This document shows, one piece after another, positions 19,524 to 28,852 of a stretch of DNA of 64,000 bases. The stretch is from Saccharomycopsis phalli (taxonomy: Eukaryota > Ascomycota > Saccharomycetes > Ascoideales > Saccharomycopsidaceae). The position numbers were made by a program, and so were the translations under genes. Position 1 is the first letter of the stretch; each line of letters starts with the position of its first letter. The DNA lies in assembly GCA_020342235.1 (NCBI GenBank), contig CP073213.1, positions 908,501 through 972,500 of the forward strand, given 5' to 3'. Under the pieces are notes generated by a model, which saw only the letters and a list, made by a program, of their open reading frames with translations, was not told the origin of the DNA and searched no databases.

Positions 19524-21851
19524 ATGACTTCCAAGAGTAAGAGGATATCTGTCAACTATGGCGACTTGAGCGAGGATATGCTCAATATAGCCACCGGAAG
19601 CAAGTCAAGTAAGTCGCCTCCCACTTCAAGTGGCGACGACCGCAAGTTGTTTCACGAGGAGTCGTTGGCGAAGCTAGCAGGTACTTCTCAGGACTTTGTT
19701 GCAGAGGAGCCGATATCTTTTTCCGTAGGAAGCAAGAGCAAACGCCACAGCGTCAACTTGAATGATATGAGAAGCAACCGGCCGCTGAGCTTTGCCCCAA
19801 GACATAACCGGTACTCCTCCATGGATGGATCCTCCAAGTTCAACTTTGTCAAGAAGACACTCTCACCAATTGACACGTCGGGCAGCGAGTTTTCCCCCGA
19901 CTTCAACAGCCCCGTTGGCATCGGCTTGGACCATATCTTGAACTCCCCCATTGGTGACGGGTTTGGCCTGTTTGACAGGAAGCCAGCCCGCAACTTGACA
20001 GTGCCTAAGCACTCTAGATCGCAGTCGGTGAACTTCCACTCACGCAACAAGAGTTTGTCGGTGAAGACAGGGTACGCCCCTGTGCTTGTATCCCCTGTGC
20101 ACAATTTGAATTCTACCGCTACGTTTGAGGATATCAAGAACGAATACCCCCACTGCATTCCGCTTCATGTCCATGCGAAGCTGTCACTCTTGTCCTTGAT
20201 GAAAGTGTTCCCCGACAAGCTTTACAAGCAGGAGAAGAAAATGATCTCGCTTTTCGGGCTCAAGAACTTATTGATGATCCTGTTTGTCATCAACAACTTT
20301 GGGCTCTTGATCGAGTACTACAACAGTTACTTCAACATCCACTCGTTCCACTCCGTGGCCGTCTCCCTCAAATACAATCTCGACCTCAAGTTCACGGTTT
20401 TGATCGTCTTTTGTACTCCGTTGTACTTTTTGTTTAGTTACCTCATTGAAAAGGTCCTATATCTTGCCACAAGGGCCAAATTCAACAGCATCATAAAGAC
20501 TCAGTTCTCGTCCTCGTTGAAAACCGAAGGCATCCTCAAGGAAACTCCAAACGACAGCGGGCTCAGCTTCAAACTCACCAATAGCTTGCTCAAACCCAAC
20601 TACCTCCTCCCAATGTTTGTGCTGTTGTACTCACTTCACTTGTTGGCAATCTTCGCCCTCAACAACTTCATCATAGCCAAGTTCATATACAATCCCGTGC
20701 TTGGAACCTTGATAGAATTACATACAATAGTCGTCATCTTCAAGCTCATAAGCTACGGGCTTTGCAACAAAAACTTGCGCGAGTTATACTTCAAGTCCAT
20801 CAACCCTTCAAAATACCAACGGCAGTTGACCAAACTAGACGTCCGACCAAAGTCTCCGGAAGACGAGTTACTTGGCGTCAGAATGACCGGCTCAGAATTA
20901 TCCGAAACCATCAATAACTTGAAACAGCGGAAAAATGCAGAAAGCACAAACGATATTCACCAAGCCGAGGACGAAATCGATGAAAATTTTATTGTCCAGA
21001 ACTTGCAGCCGCTGTTCTATGAGGGGAACTACTACCCTGAAAATATATCGCTACGCGGCATGGCGCACTTTAGCATGGTTCCCACCTTGATATACCAGCC
21101 AGTGTATCCATCCACCAACAAGATCAATTGGCGATACTGTGTAGACAAGGTGTTGGAGATTATTATTCTCTCATCATTGATCTTCTACATGAGTCTGTAT
21201 TACGCCATTCCGATCTTGAAGGACTCCATTCTCAACACATTTAACCTTTCTTACGGCTTCCCGCCGGCTGATTCAAATACGTCCCACAGCCAGGTCCAGC
21301 TCATTGAGATCCTTATCAAGCTCGCCAACATTTCCATAATTATTTGGCTAGTCAGCTACTATGTGATCTTCCACGATTACACCAACTTGCTTGCGGAACT
21401 CACTCATTTCAGCGACAGAGATTTCTACAACCAATGGTGGAATTCCGGGTCGGTGAGCAGCTACTGGAACTCGTGGAACAAGATTTTTGCAAACTTCTTC
21501 CAGCGCCATTTCTACAAGCCGTTTATCATTACGCGGGAGCGGCATAGTGTCGACACGTTGCAAGCGTCGACGACCAGAAAGGTTAACTTCTTGCTGTTTT
21601 TCTTCATGGCTGTAATGCAGGAGTTAGTCGTTGGTGTTCCTACTGGGAATATCATGGGTGTTTCGTTTATCTGTATCATTATGCAATCGCCGCTTAGCAT
21701 CTTAACTGATCCACTTGACACGCTACGAGGCGAGAACTCGACGATTGGCAACGTCATATTCTGGGTCAGCTTCATTATCGGCCAGCCATTATGCATCTTG
21801 CTATATTATTTCACCTGGAACATTAAGTTTGGTGAGTTGAGTAGTTATTAA
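19524..21851 (+). CDS. ARE2: Are1/Are2-like sterol O-acyltransferase (MBOAT), catalytic His replaced
   Basis: 775 aa: a Ser-rich cytosolic N-terminus (about 1-225) followed by eight or nine membrane spans. The C-terminal third matches fungal ACAT/Are proteins: HFSMVPTLIYQPVYPSTNKINW, FSDRDFYNQWWNSGSVSSYW, and STIGNVIFWVSFIIGQPLC near the end. Family role: acyl-CoA-dependent sterol esterification in the ER for lipid droplets. Two signatures deviate. The FYxDWWN motif reads FYNQWWN, and the invariant catalytic His of the HEL(V/I) motif is Gln699 (cag, 21618-21620) in VMQELVVGVP. MBOAT enzymes need that His, so this copy is probably inactive or uses altered chemistry. Start ATG at 19524, 107 bp after the preceding gene on the same strand. 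The family call is firm; ortholog versus paralog status is not. Confidence 0.8.
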   Translation: MTSKSKRISVNYGDLSEDMLNIATGSKSSKSPPTSSGDDRKLFHEESLAKLAGTSQDFVAEEPISFSVGSKSKRHSVNLNDMRSNRPLSFAPRHNRYSSMDGSSKFNFVKKTLSPIDTSGSEFSPDFNSPVGIGLDHILNSPIGDGFGLFDRKPARNLTVPKHSRSQSVNFHSRNKSLSVKTGYAPVLVSPVHNLNSTATFEDIKNEYPHCIPLHVHAKLSLLSLMKVFPDKLYKQEKKMISLFGLKNLLMILFVINNFGLLIEYYNSYFNIHSFHSVAVSLKYNLDLKFTVLIVFCTPLYFLFSYLIEKVLYLATRAKFNSIIKTQFSSSLKTEGILKETPNDSGLSFKLTNSLLKPNYLLPMFVLLYSLHLLAIFALNNFIIAKFIYNPVLGTLIELHTIVVIFKLISYGLCNKNLRELYFKSINPSKYQRQLTKLDVRPKSPEDELLGVRMTGSELSETINNLKQRKNAESTNDIHQAEDEIDENFIVQNLQPLFYEGNYYPENISLRGMAHFSMVPTLIYQPVYPSTNKINWRYCVDKVLEIIILSSLIFYMSLYYAIPILKDSILNTFNLSYGFPPADSNTSHSQVQLIEILIKLANISIIIWLVSYYVIFHDYTNLLAELTHFSDRDFYNQWWNSGSVSSYWNSWNKIFANFFQRHFYKPFIITRERHSVDTLQASTTRKVNFLLFFFMAVMQELVVGVPTGNIMGVSFICIIMQSPLSILTDPLDTLRGENSTIGNVIFWVSFIIGQPLCILLYYFTWNIKFGELSSY

Positions 21852-22057
21852 AACACAACAATTTGTCCCTGTAGTTTTGCAATCACGTGTGTTTCACGTT
21901 ATTCTGCGATTTTCCACCCAGAAAATTTGGATCAAAAATAGAGCTACGTCAAACAATCTGGGCGGTCACTAAAAAAAAGAAAATTTGTCCCGCCGACTCA
22001 AGACTAACAACGTAAAAAATATCTACTGGACCGCGTGTTATCGATATACTGGCGGAT

Positions 22058-24535
22058 ATGTACCCGAGTTATAATGGCTTAGGGTTCCAGAACCAGGGCC
22101 ATGGGCAACCAAGCGACGCCAATTACCGCCTAAACCACATCCAGCAACTCCAGCAACAAATGGGCGAAGGTGGAGGACCTCAGACGTCCCAGCAGATGAA
22201 CAATTATCAGTTACAGGTGCAGCTCCAGACGCTACAGCAAAATCAGCATGGTATAAACCAGGTGAAATCCCCAACCGGAAATGGGTTTGGGTTCTACCAC
22301 AACAACAGCAGACGCAGATTCAACAGTGGCAGCAGTGGCGTTCTCACTAGAGGCTCATTGTTCAACAATTTGCAGCCTCCTCCGCCTCTAGCCAGCCAGC
22401 AGGTGCTCTACAACCACCAACCGGACAGTGTGCCGCAAACTCCGTTTGACTTGAACTACGGTGCGTCAATGTTACCAAGAAACTTGCTCTTGACGTCGCC
22501 GTTTATTGGTTCGCCAATGGGACCTGCGACTCCTGGAGGAGGCTTCCAACAGCCAAGTCAGTACATGTCTGTAAGTGGTCCAGCACCACCAATAATACAG
22601 GCGCCGCCGAAAAACAGACGAAAGCAAAAGACAGAAGTGGCTAAGGTCGACGAGGAGGATGAGGATCTGTCGGAAGACGAGGTTATTATCACGGAACTAG
22701 AGCAGGGCCCAGACGTAACCAGCGAGGCTAAGTTGCCAAAGAGCAGGAAGGAAAAGTTCAAGACGTCAAACTCGCTCACCAAGCCGGAGCTCCGGGGAAT
22801 CCCTGTGACGTTGAAGGAGAAGAAGAAGCTGCTTTCAAATAAGGTGATTGTGCTCTGCCACATCAATCCGAATGTGCGGGTGTATGAGTTTTTGAACAGT
22901 TTGAAGTTTGGTCCGGTGCAGTTTTGCTGTATCGAGGCCTCCGAAGATGACGAGGTCGAGAACCAGATCAGATTGAAGTTCATTTATGAACGAACACATA
23001 ACAACTTCATCAACCATTTCCATTTGTATATTAACGAGTTTCACCAGGAGTTTAAGTCGTTCAATGCGGCATATAAGATTGTTGACTACGACGTCAAGGA
23101 GTACCAGTCGGATGACGTGGATATTGAGCTCGAGGTGGAAGAAAACAAGGCCACGCGAAGCTTGAAGATCACCCATTTTACCAAGTTTGAGTTACTCAAT
23201 GATGACCACGAAAACATTGACAAAAAATTGAGATTGAAGTACGGGGAGATCGAACTAATCAATACCAACGAGGATAAGAACAGTATGACCATACATTTTT
23301 TGAACTTAACCAGTGCCGTGAAGTTATACAAGGACTTAAATGAGCAGAACAATGACGAAAAGGCGTCGGTGAAATATCAAGAGGATCGCTGCTGTGCTAT
23401 TGACGACGACGAGTTTGAACAGACGTTTGGCCAGACTTCTGATTTTGATGAGCACTTGGAAAACGAGTCGGAAAAAGTGGTGCCTATTATGGCAAAGAGA
23501 GACCCGTACAATAAAGCAAACAAGCTCCTCCCGCCAATTATTCTGAACTTGAACAGCATAAACACCAACGATAATCGGACGGTGTACTTGGGGAACTTGG
23601 CTTCAAAGACTACGGTTGAGGAAATCTGTAATGTTGTCCGAGGAGGAATTCTCCAGTCGATAAAGTTAATTGCTGACAAGCATATTTGCTTTATTACGTT
23701 TATATCGTCAATGTCTGCGACGCAGTTTTTTGCTGGAAGCAACTTGAATGGGTTGAGTATACACAACAAGAAGGTGAAAATCGGCTGGGGGAAAAACCCC
23801 GGCGAGTTGCCAAACAGCATTGCATTGGCTGTTACTGTTGGTGCCAGCAGAAATGTCTACATTGGCGTGAAAGAAGGCGATGAACAGACCAATGTTGTTC
23901 CAGATGAGCCCACGTTGCGACGGGATTTCCTGAGATATGGCGAGATTGAGCAGATCAACTTCTTCAAGGACGGCTACTGTGCGTTTGTCAACTTTATCAA
24001 TATCACCTCTGCGATGAAGTCGGTGGAAGAGTTCAATGGCTCCGATAAGGAAGAAGTACACCGTAGTTTTGACAACAAGTATGTTCGTTACAAGATTAAT
24101 TTTGCCAAGGACCGATGTGGAAACCCACCCAAGTTTGCAAACAATAAGCTGAAGAAAAAGAAGAAGCCTTCCAAGAAGCCGGAAGGCTCACCAAGCAAGA
24201 GTGTCGATGTGAATGACCAGCTGGTGTATGCTCTTGCGTCGATGGGGATGACGTCGCATTACGCTGACGACAAGGCCAAGGGTCCCGACGACAACGAGGA
24301 CGTAAAGTCGATTTCGTCGTCTCCTGCGGCAACCGATCGGTCGAGGTCTCACTACGGATCGCCGCACCAACGGTCACGGCGGATTAACCAAAAGCGGAAC
24401 TCGATCAACGGTACCCAGTCTAAAGGCGTTATGAACGGGTTTGGATCGTCAGGGTCGCAAGTCATGGCACAGTACTTGGCTAAGGCGCAGTACGACAGCT
24501 TAATGTTTAATCCACAGGGCGACAAAAAGCAGTAA
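22058..24535 (+). CDS. MRN1: Mrn1-type RNA-binding protein with RRMs
   Basis: 825 aa with a Gln/Asn-rich N-terminus (about 1-190), an acidic-basic linker and several RRM folds. The best preserved is NRTVYLGNLASKTTVEEI followed by NVVRGGILQSIKLIADKHICFITFI and KVKIGWGKNPGELPNSIALAV; then comes an RRM from SRNVYIGV to YKINFAKDR. This arrangement, including the GWGK linker, is that of yeast Mrn1 (Ypl184c). Two weaker RRM-like stretches lie at about 255-345 and 365-440. Mrn1 binds mRNAs for cell-wall and mitochondrial functions and interacts with RSC in yeast genetics. The C-terminus is low-complexity, with a lysine run KKKKKPSKKPEG. The upstream gap carries a CACGTG at 21884-21889. It is longer than S. 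cerevisiae Mrn1 (612 aa) because of the N-terminal extension. Confidence 0.85.
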   Translation: MYPSYNGLGFQNQGHGQPSDANYRLNHIQQLQQQMGEGGGPQTSQQMNNYQLQVQLQTLQQNQHGINQVKSPTGNGFGFYHNNSRRRFNSGSSGVLTRGSLFNNLQPPPPLASQQVLYNHQPDSVPQTPFDLNYGASMLPRNLLLTSPFIGSPMGPATPGGGFQQPSQYMSVSGPAPPIIQAPPKNRRKQKTEVAKVDEEDEDLSEDEVIITELEQGPDVTSEAKLPKSRKEKFKTSNSLTKPELRGIPVTLKEKKKLLSNKVIVLCHINPNVRVYEFLNSLKFGPVQFCCIEASEDDEVENQIRLKFIYERTHNNFINHFHLYINEFHQEFKSFNAAYKIVDYDVKEYQSDDVDIELEVEENKATRSLKITHFTKFELLNDDHENIDKKLRLKYGEIELINTNEDKNSMTIHFLNLTSAVKLYKDLNEQNNDEKASVKYQEDRCCAIDDDEFEQTFGQTSDFDEHLENESEKVVPIMAKRDPYNKANKLLPPIILNLNSINTNDNRTVYLGNLASKTTVEEICNVVRGGILQSIKLIADKHICFITFISSMSATQFFAGSNLNGLSIHNKKVKIGWGKNPGELPNSIALAVTVGASRNVYIGVKEGDEQTNVVPDEPTLRRDFLRYGEIEQINFFKDGYCAFVNFINITSAMKSVEEFNGSDKEEVHRSFDNKYVRYKINFAKDRCGNPPKFANNKLKKKKKPSKKPEGSPSKSVDVNDQLVYALASMGMTSHYADDKAKGPDDNEDVKSISSSPAATDRSRSHYGSPHQRSRRINQKRNSINGTQSKGVMNGFGSSGSQVMAQYLAKAQYDSLMFNPQGDKKQ

Positions 24536-25003
24536 GTAACCTGAGCTTGGGTATGTGTCAGATGTTGTATGCACTTACCGTTTCTAGAGTTGCGTTTTCA
24601 GATACCGGAGAATGTTTGTTTTAAGTGCACTTTGTCCCCTCAAATTTGAGACATTTGGGGTGGACCATAAGCGGACGGGTAGGATGTGGTTGGTGGAGCA
24701 TTATTATTCATTACTTTTAATTAATGTGCATGTTGATAATTACCGTTAGTAAGGAGCAATGTTCTACGTGGCATAGGCGTATCAAGTTATACCGGTGATC
24801 GCCATGGGCATAGTGGTTTGTTATACGTAACTTCTGAATCCGTGCCTGGCAGGAGCTTACCGAATAAAGGCAAGTCTCGGCTTAATTAGAAACATGAAAA
24901 TTTGTCGATTACGCATACTCATGCATGAGGCCATGCTAACATTTGTCGTGTTTCGAGTGGTATTTAATCCTCACGCACTCGAAAAAAAACAGCCAACCTG
25001 CCC
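24536..25003. other. MRN1 3' region and promoter of the GPI-type gene
   Basis: 468 bp between tandem plus-strand genes. A 12-bp perfect palindrome CTCATGCATGAG lies at 24918-24929 and a TATA-like TATTTAAT at 24961-24968, about 36 bp before the next ATG. No RNA gene was recognised. Confidence 0.45.
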
Positions 25004-25618
25004 ATGAGACTCGCTACCTACTCTGGATTCGGAGTGTTTGCTGCTGCTCTTGTCGCTGCCGACTCCTCCTCGCTGCCAACATCCTCGCCAACCTCCGGTT
25101 TCACCTACAGCATTCCTATTGATGTGAGTGTGATTTCCTCCGCCTTGCAAACGGCCACAGATACCAAGTTGAAGGCTCTTGTATCGGAGTTTGAGGCCGC
25201 CAAAGGGACATCTGCGTTGGTCTCGTTGGCCTCCAAGTACGGAACCATATATTTAGGCGGATCTCTTACTGATATTGCTTCGCTTGCTGGCGAGGTTGCA
25301 ACCGTCTCGGGGGCATTTGATGCCGGAAACGCGGTCCTCACTGCCAGTCTGATCGCAACGATACCCCTCAGCAACAATACTCTTTCAAGCGTTCCTCCTA
25401 CCATCACCATAACGACCTCCACAGCACCTACAGCTTCGACGGGTGTCATAGCCCAGGATACGGGTATATCAGCCGAGTCTGCCACCGGACCAATCACCGG
25501 GTCATTGGTGACCTTTGGGAGCCAGGCTAGTGGTGTCAAGAGCACTGGCGGGGCCAACAAGTTGTACTCAATGGGAATTCGTGGGGCAGTGGCAGGCATG
25601 TTGTTTGTGTTGATGTAG
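25004..25618 (+). CDS. Small Ser/Thr/Ala-rich secreted protein, probable GPI-anchored cell-wall protein
   Basis: I do not recognise a homologous family. The 204-aa product has a signal peptide (MRLATYSGFGVFAAALVAA), a Ser/Thr/Pro-rich stretch, an Ala/Val/Leu-rich middle (about 40-125) with helix-like ISSALQTATDTKLKALVSEF, and a Thr-rich segment (about 128-150). The C-terminal hydrophobic run GIRGAVAGMLFVLM follows small residues (STGGANK), the layout of a GPI-attachment signal. There is one N-glycosylation sequon (NNTL). This is typical of small fungal cell-wall or mating/biofilm surface proteins, which evolve fast. The TATA-like element at 24961 supports the start. Function unknown. Confidence 0.7.
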   Translation: MRLATYSGFGVFAAALVAADSSSLPTSSPTSGFTYSIPIDVSVISSALQTATDTKLKALVSEFEAAKGTSALVSLASKYGTIYLGGSLTDIASLAGEVATVSGAFDAGNAVLTASLIATIPLSNNTLSSVPPTITITTSTAPTASTGVIAQDTGISAESATGPITGSLVTFGSQASGVKSTGGANKLYSMGIRGAVAGMLFVLM

Positions 25619-25642
25619 ATTACAGTTATGATATAATAATGA

Positions 25643-25767
25643 GCATAAATTTGGAATACTGTAGCACATTGGCATAAATGGAGTGTAGCACAACGACATA
25701 AGTAGAGTATGGCATAAATAGAGAATAGCACAGCAGCATAAATGTATTACTATAGCCTAACATAAAT
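25643..25767. repeat. Degenerate ~24-bp tandem repeat with RCATAAAT core
   Basis: The octamer (G/A)CATAA(A/G)T recurs at 25643, 25672, 25696, 25712, 25736 and 25760, spaced 29, 24, 16, 24 and 24 bp. Many units continue with GAG and TAGCACA. It lies in the 3' flank of the GPI-type gene. Confidence 0.8.
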
Positions 25768-25959
25768 CACTCTGGTCTAATTTCTTTTCTTGGTCTGACG
25801 CAGACAGACATGCTTGGCTTCACTTGCATGGACTAAATCTATACTTTCCCATGCATTAGTTACACCATTCGTTAATAGATTGCTACACTAACCGGCTTCC
25901 TTAGGGAACATTACAATGGAAAGCAACTGTGAAAAATCATCCCAAGCAACCATACACGC

Positions 25960-26011
25960 CCTGCAAATTGTCCCACATGGCCTGCAAATTATCTCACACG
26001 GCCTGTAAAAC
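25960..26011. repeat. 21-bp tandem repeat, two and a half copies
   Basis: Two 21-bp units, 25960-25980 and 25981-26001, begin CCTGCAAATT and end CACA(T/C)GG or CACACGG. A third partial unit starts CCTGTAAA at 26002. Confidence 0.8.
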
Positions 26012-26057
26012 GTGCCTTACCTGTTCACATCCATTTAATCAATAGTTAGCTCCCAAA

Positions 26058-28658
26058 TCACTGTCCCGAAAACGTATTACCAGATTCGAACAACTCAGCA
26101 TGGCTCAGCTCACAAACTTTCTTTTCATACGCCTCTTTGCTTCGATCCATCAACTCGTCCAACTCGGCGTCACTAAGTGCGTTTTCCTTAAACTGCATAG
26201 TAAGATCTGTAGTCCTGAAGATCTTCTCCAAGTCATCATAAATTGTGTCCTCACCACCCAGAGAAATATTCCTCAACGCCTCGTTGAACTTACCCATCTG
26301 TATCACGACTTTTTCCAACTTCCGTTTCGAGTCTGCCTTGGCTAGCAATACCTGCTCCACGGTATTCAAGCTGGCAAACCGAAATACTAGCACCGGCTTA
26401 TTCTGCCCTAATCTATGCACTCGATCCATGGCTTGTAAATCCACCTGTGGATTCCAGTCACTATCAAATAAGATCACCGTATCCGCACTAACTAAATTAA
26501 TCCCCAAGCCACCAGCCCGCGTGGACAAGAGAAATATCTTCTTGGTCTTTAATGTATCAAACATTGTAATCTCCTCCTCCCGTGCTTCCTGGCTGGTGTT
26601 TCCATCTATCCGGCAAACACCATATCCTTTCATCTCACACCAGTCTTCAATCAAGTCTAGCATCTTGGTGAATTGCGAAAATATCAACAACTTGTGCTCT
26701 CCCGTAGCAAATAGCCTCGTTACCAACTGGTTCAACTGCACCATCTTCCCAGACTTGCGTATCAAGTCATCGGTTATCTTGCCGTTTTCCCAGGGAAAGA
26801 AGAACAAATATGGTGAATCACATATTAGTCTCAATTGCATCATAGTGTTCTTGAGTCGCAATCCCTCGATTTCTCTCACCACAATATTATAAATTTGTTC
26901 CAAAGGTACTACCCCGCCCTTAGAATGAGTGGGAACATCCTCAGCAACATAACTTTTCATGATTTTATTCCACAACTTTACATAATTTGCATAGTCCCTT
27001 GATAAAGGATACTTGAACTCCGACTTTGCAATAAGTCTGGGTAGCTGACCGGCAGAATCCGCTACTAGTCCCTTTATTAAAACAATCGATTCCGGAAGCC
27101 TAAATATCACAGATACATTCAAATTAGCCTTTTTCAAGAGCCTTTTCAATTCGCTATTGATTTCAGAGATCTCATTGAAATCCCCAATGTCCTCTTCATC
27201 CGAGGAAAGATCTCCTTCAAATTCCCGGAGCCCTGTTACCTTATAATTTATATTACGTCGCGAAACCTCTCGCTTGGCCCCTTCTTCCAACTGGGTGTCT
27301 TCCAAGTTAGCTAGGTAGTCGTCTACCTGCTTGGAAGAGTAGTAATCCGAAAGACCGTTTGCATGGATATATTCATGAAATGAAAAAGCAACAAGACTTT
27401 TCTTCAAATCCTTTGACAATCCAGCCTTGTATAGGTTCATTTGGCACTGTGTCAAGGAACTGTACAAAATATACTCTCGTTTGGGAGGAATGCTTTCTGT
27501 CACCGAGTTCTTCATTCTGCGGAGCAAAAAAGGCTTCAAAATGGTATGGAGATTCTCAATCAAAGACTTCTGGACCTCTCCGTTCAATGTCTGGCTGTCG
27601 GAGAGATTATCAAAGCGGAACCACTGGTGAAAGACGTCAATATCTTGGAATATATCCGGCAAGATGAAGTTCAAGAGCGACCACAACTCATCCAAGTTGT
27701 TCTGCAATGGGGTACCAGTCAACAAGAGCCGGTTTGTGGTATTCAACTTCTTCAACTGGTTGATCAATTTGCTGTTGATGTTTTTGATGCGATGACCTTC
27801 ATCAACTATTAAGTATTTCCACAAAAACTTCCTCAAGTAGACATTATCCTTGATGATAGTCTCATAGCTGGTCACCACAATCGACAACTGGGTCTTTGAA
27901 GGGTTTTTGAAATAGTGTTTGCGTATCTTGGCACGCTCATCCTTTGATCCTACGTACTTCAAGACAGGAATTGTGGGTGTGAATCGTTCGACTTCACGCA
28001 CCCAATTGCCAACTGTAGATAGTGGGCATGCAATGAGAAAAGGGCCCTTGATTCCGTCGGCAAATAAATATGCTAGCAAAGAAATTGACTGAATTGTCTT
28101 CCCCAATCCCATTTCATCAGCCAATATTCCATTCAAGCCATTTTGATACAATGTAGCTAGCCACTCTAGACCTTCCAACTGGTAGTCTCTCATAGTCGCT
28201 CCGGTCAAGGGCTCAGGCTGCTTTTGTTTATTAGAATGCTGCCCAATCAGCGCCAATTTATCCTTGGCTGCCTTTGTTTCTTCTGTTATGTCTGATGTCA
28301 TTTCGATCTTCCCAGATCTCTTTCCCCGGCGTCGCTTGGTGCCCTTTTTCCCTGACACCACGTCATCCTGCTGACGCTTTTTGTGATTCTGCAAACTGGT
28401 CTGAAGAAGGTTATCAGAGATTATCAGAGAAAACACCTTTGACTTTTCCACCAAGTCTTGTAGCCTTTGCAATTTGACCTGCTCATCCAACAGATTGAAA
28501 TCTTGCTGTGTCTGGTTACCTTCATCCGTCAGCTGCTCATTATCCATGTCATTAATCTTCTCATTTAAAGGCTCCTTCAAGTCATCTGATTTAACTGAAT
28601 TTTCCGACGGCCTTGCTATGACGTTATTTTTACAGTCTATTTTGGTCTCCTGTCCCAT
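26058..28658 (-). CDS. IRC5: Irc5 (LSH/HELLS/DDM1-family) Snf2 chromatin remodelling ATPase
   Basis: 866 aa. Snf2 helicase motifs are complete: Q-region MRDYQLEGLEWLATLYQNG, Walker A DEMGLGKT (181-188), DEGHRIKN, LTGTPLQNN, and the C-lobe STRAGGLGINL and QAMDRVHRLGQ. A long helical insert lies between the lobes. The short N-terminus with a coiled coil and the absence of chromo, bromo or HAND-SANT domains match yeast Irc5 (853 aa), the fungal member of the Lsh/DDM1 group. Family role: DNA translocase that aids cohesin loading and restrains spontaneous recombination foci. The ATG at 28656-28658 is the first in frame. It lies downstream of RSC8 on the same strand with a 194-bp gap. Confidence 0.9.
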   Translation of the reverse strand: MGQETKIDCKNNVIARPSENSVKSDDLKEPLNEKINDMDNEQLTDEGNQTQQDFNLLDEQVKLQRLQDLVEKSKVFSLIISDNLLQTSLQNHKKRQQDDVVSGKKGTKRRRGKRSGKIEMTSDITEETKAAKDKLALIGQHSNKQKQPEPLTGATMRDYQLEGLEWLATLYQNGLNGILADEMGLGKTIQSISLLAYLFADGIKGPFLIACPLSTVGNWVREVERFTPTIPVLKYVGSKDERAKIRKHYFKNPSKTQLSIVVTSYETIIKDNVYLRKFLWKYLIVDEGHRIKNINSKLINQLKKLNTTNRLLLTGTPLQNNLDELWSLLNFILPDIFQDIDVFHQWFRFDNLSDSQTLNGEVQKSLIENLHTILKPFLLRRMKNSVTESIPPKREYILYSSLTQCQMNLYKAGLSKDLKKSLVAFSFHEYIHANGLSDYYSSKQVDDYLANLEDTQLEEGAKREVSRRNINYKVTGLREFEGDLSSDEEDIGDFNEISEINSELKRLLKKANLNVSVIFRLPESIVLIKGLVADSAGQLPRLIAKSEFKYPLSRDYANYVKLWNKIMKSYVAEDVPTHSKGGVVPLEQIYNIVVREIEGLRLKNTMMQLRLICDSPYLFFFPWENGKITDDLIRKSGKMVQLNQLVTRLFATGEHKLLIFSQFTKMLDLIEDWCEMKGYGVCRIDGNTSQEAREEEITMFDTLKTKKIFLLSTRAGGLGINLVSADTVILFDSDWNPQVDLQAMDRVHRLGQNKPVLVFRFASLNTVEQVLLAKADSKRKLEKVVIQMGKFNEALRNISLGGEDTIYDDLEKIFRTTDLTMQFKENALSDAELDELMDRSKEAYEKKVCELSHAELFESGNTFSGQ

Positions 28659-28852
28659 TGTCGCGTATTATTTTTCGCGTCCAATGCACAACATTGAAAT
28701 CATCACATGAATGAAATACTCAATAAAACATGTTATATAGAATCAGATTATCACAAAAACAAATATATTATATACAACCAGTGGAACTCAAACGTGTCGA
28801 AAATCACCGTACATTGCTCGCATACTCAAATATACAATACATCCTTATTTTA

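Larger units (their letters stand above)
25619..26057. other. Convergent gap with two tandem repeats
   Basis: 439 bp between the stops of the GPI-type gene (+) and IRC5 (-). It is largely made of the RCATAAAT repeat (25643-25767) and a 21-bp repeat (25960-26011). No gene is seen. Confidence 0.6.

Noticed and set aside
25643-26011. Spaced repeats that might suggest a CRISPR-like array
   Set aside because: The units are degenerate, irregularly spaced minisatellites in a eukaryotic intergenic region, with no cas genes.
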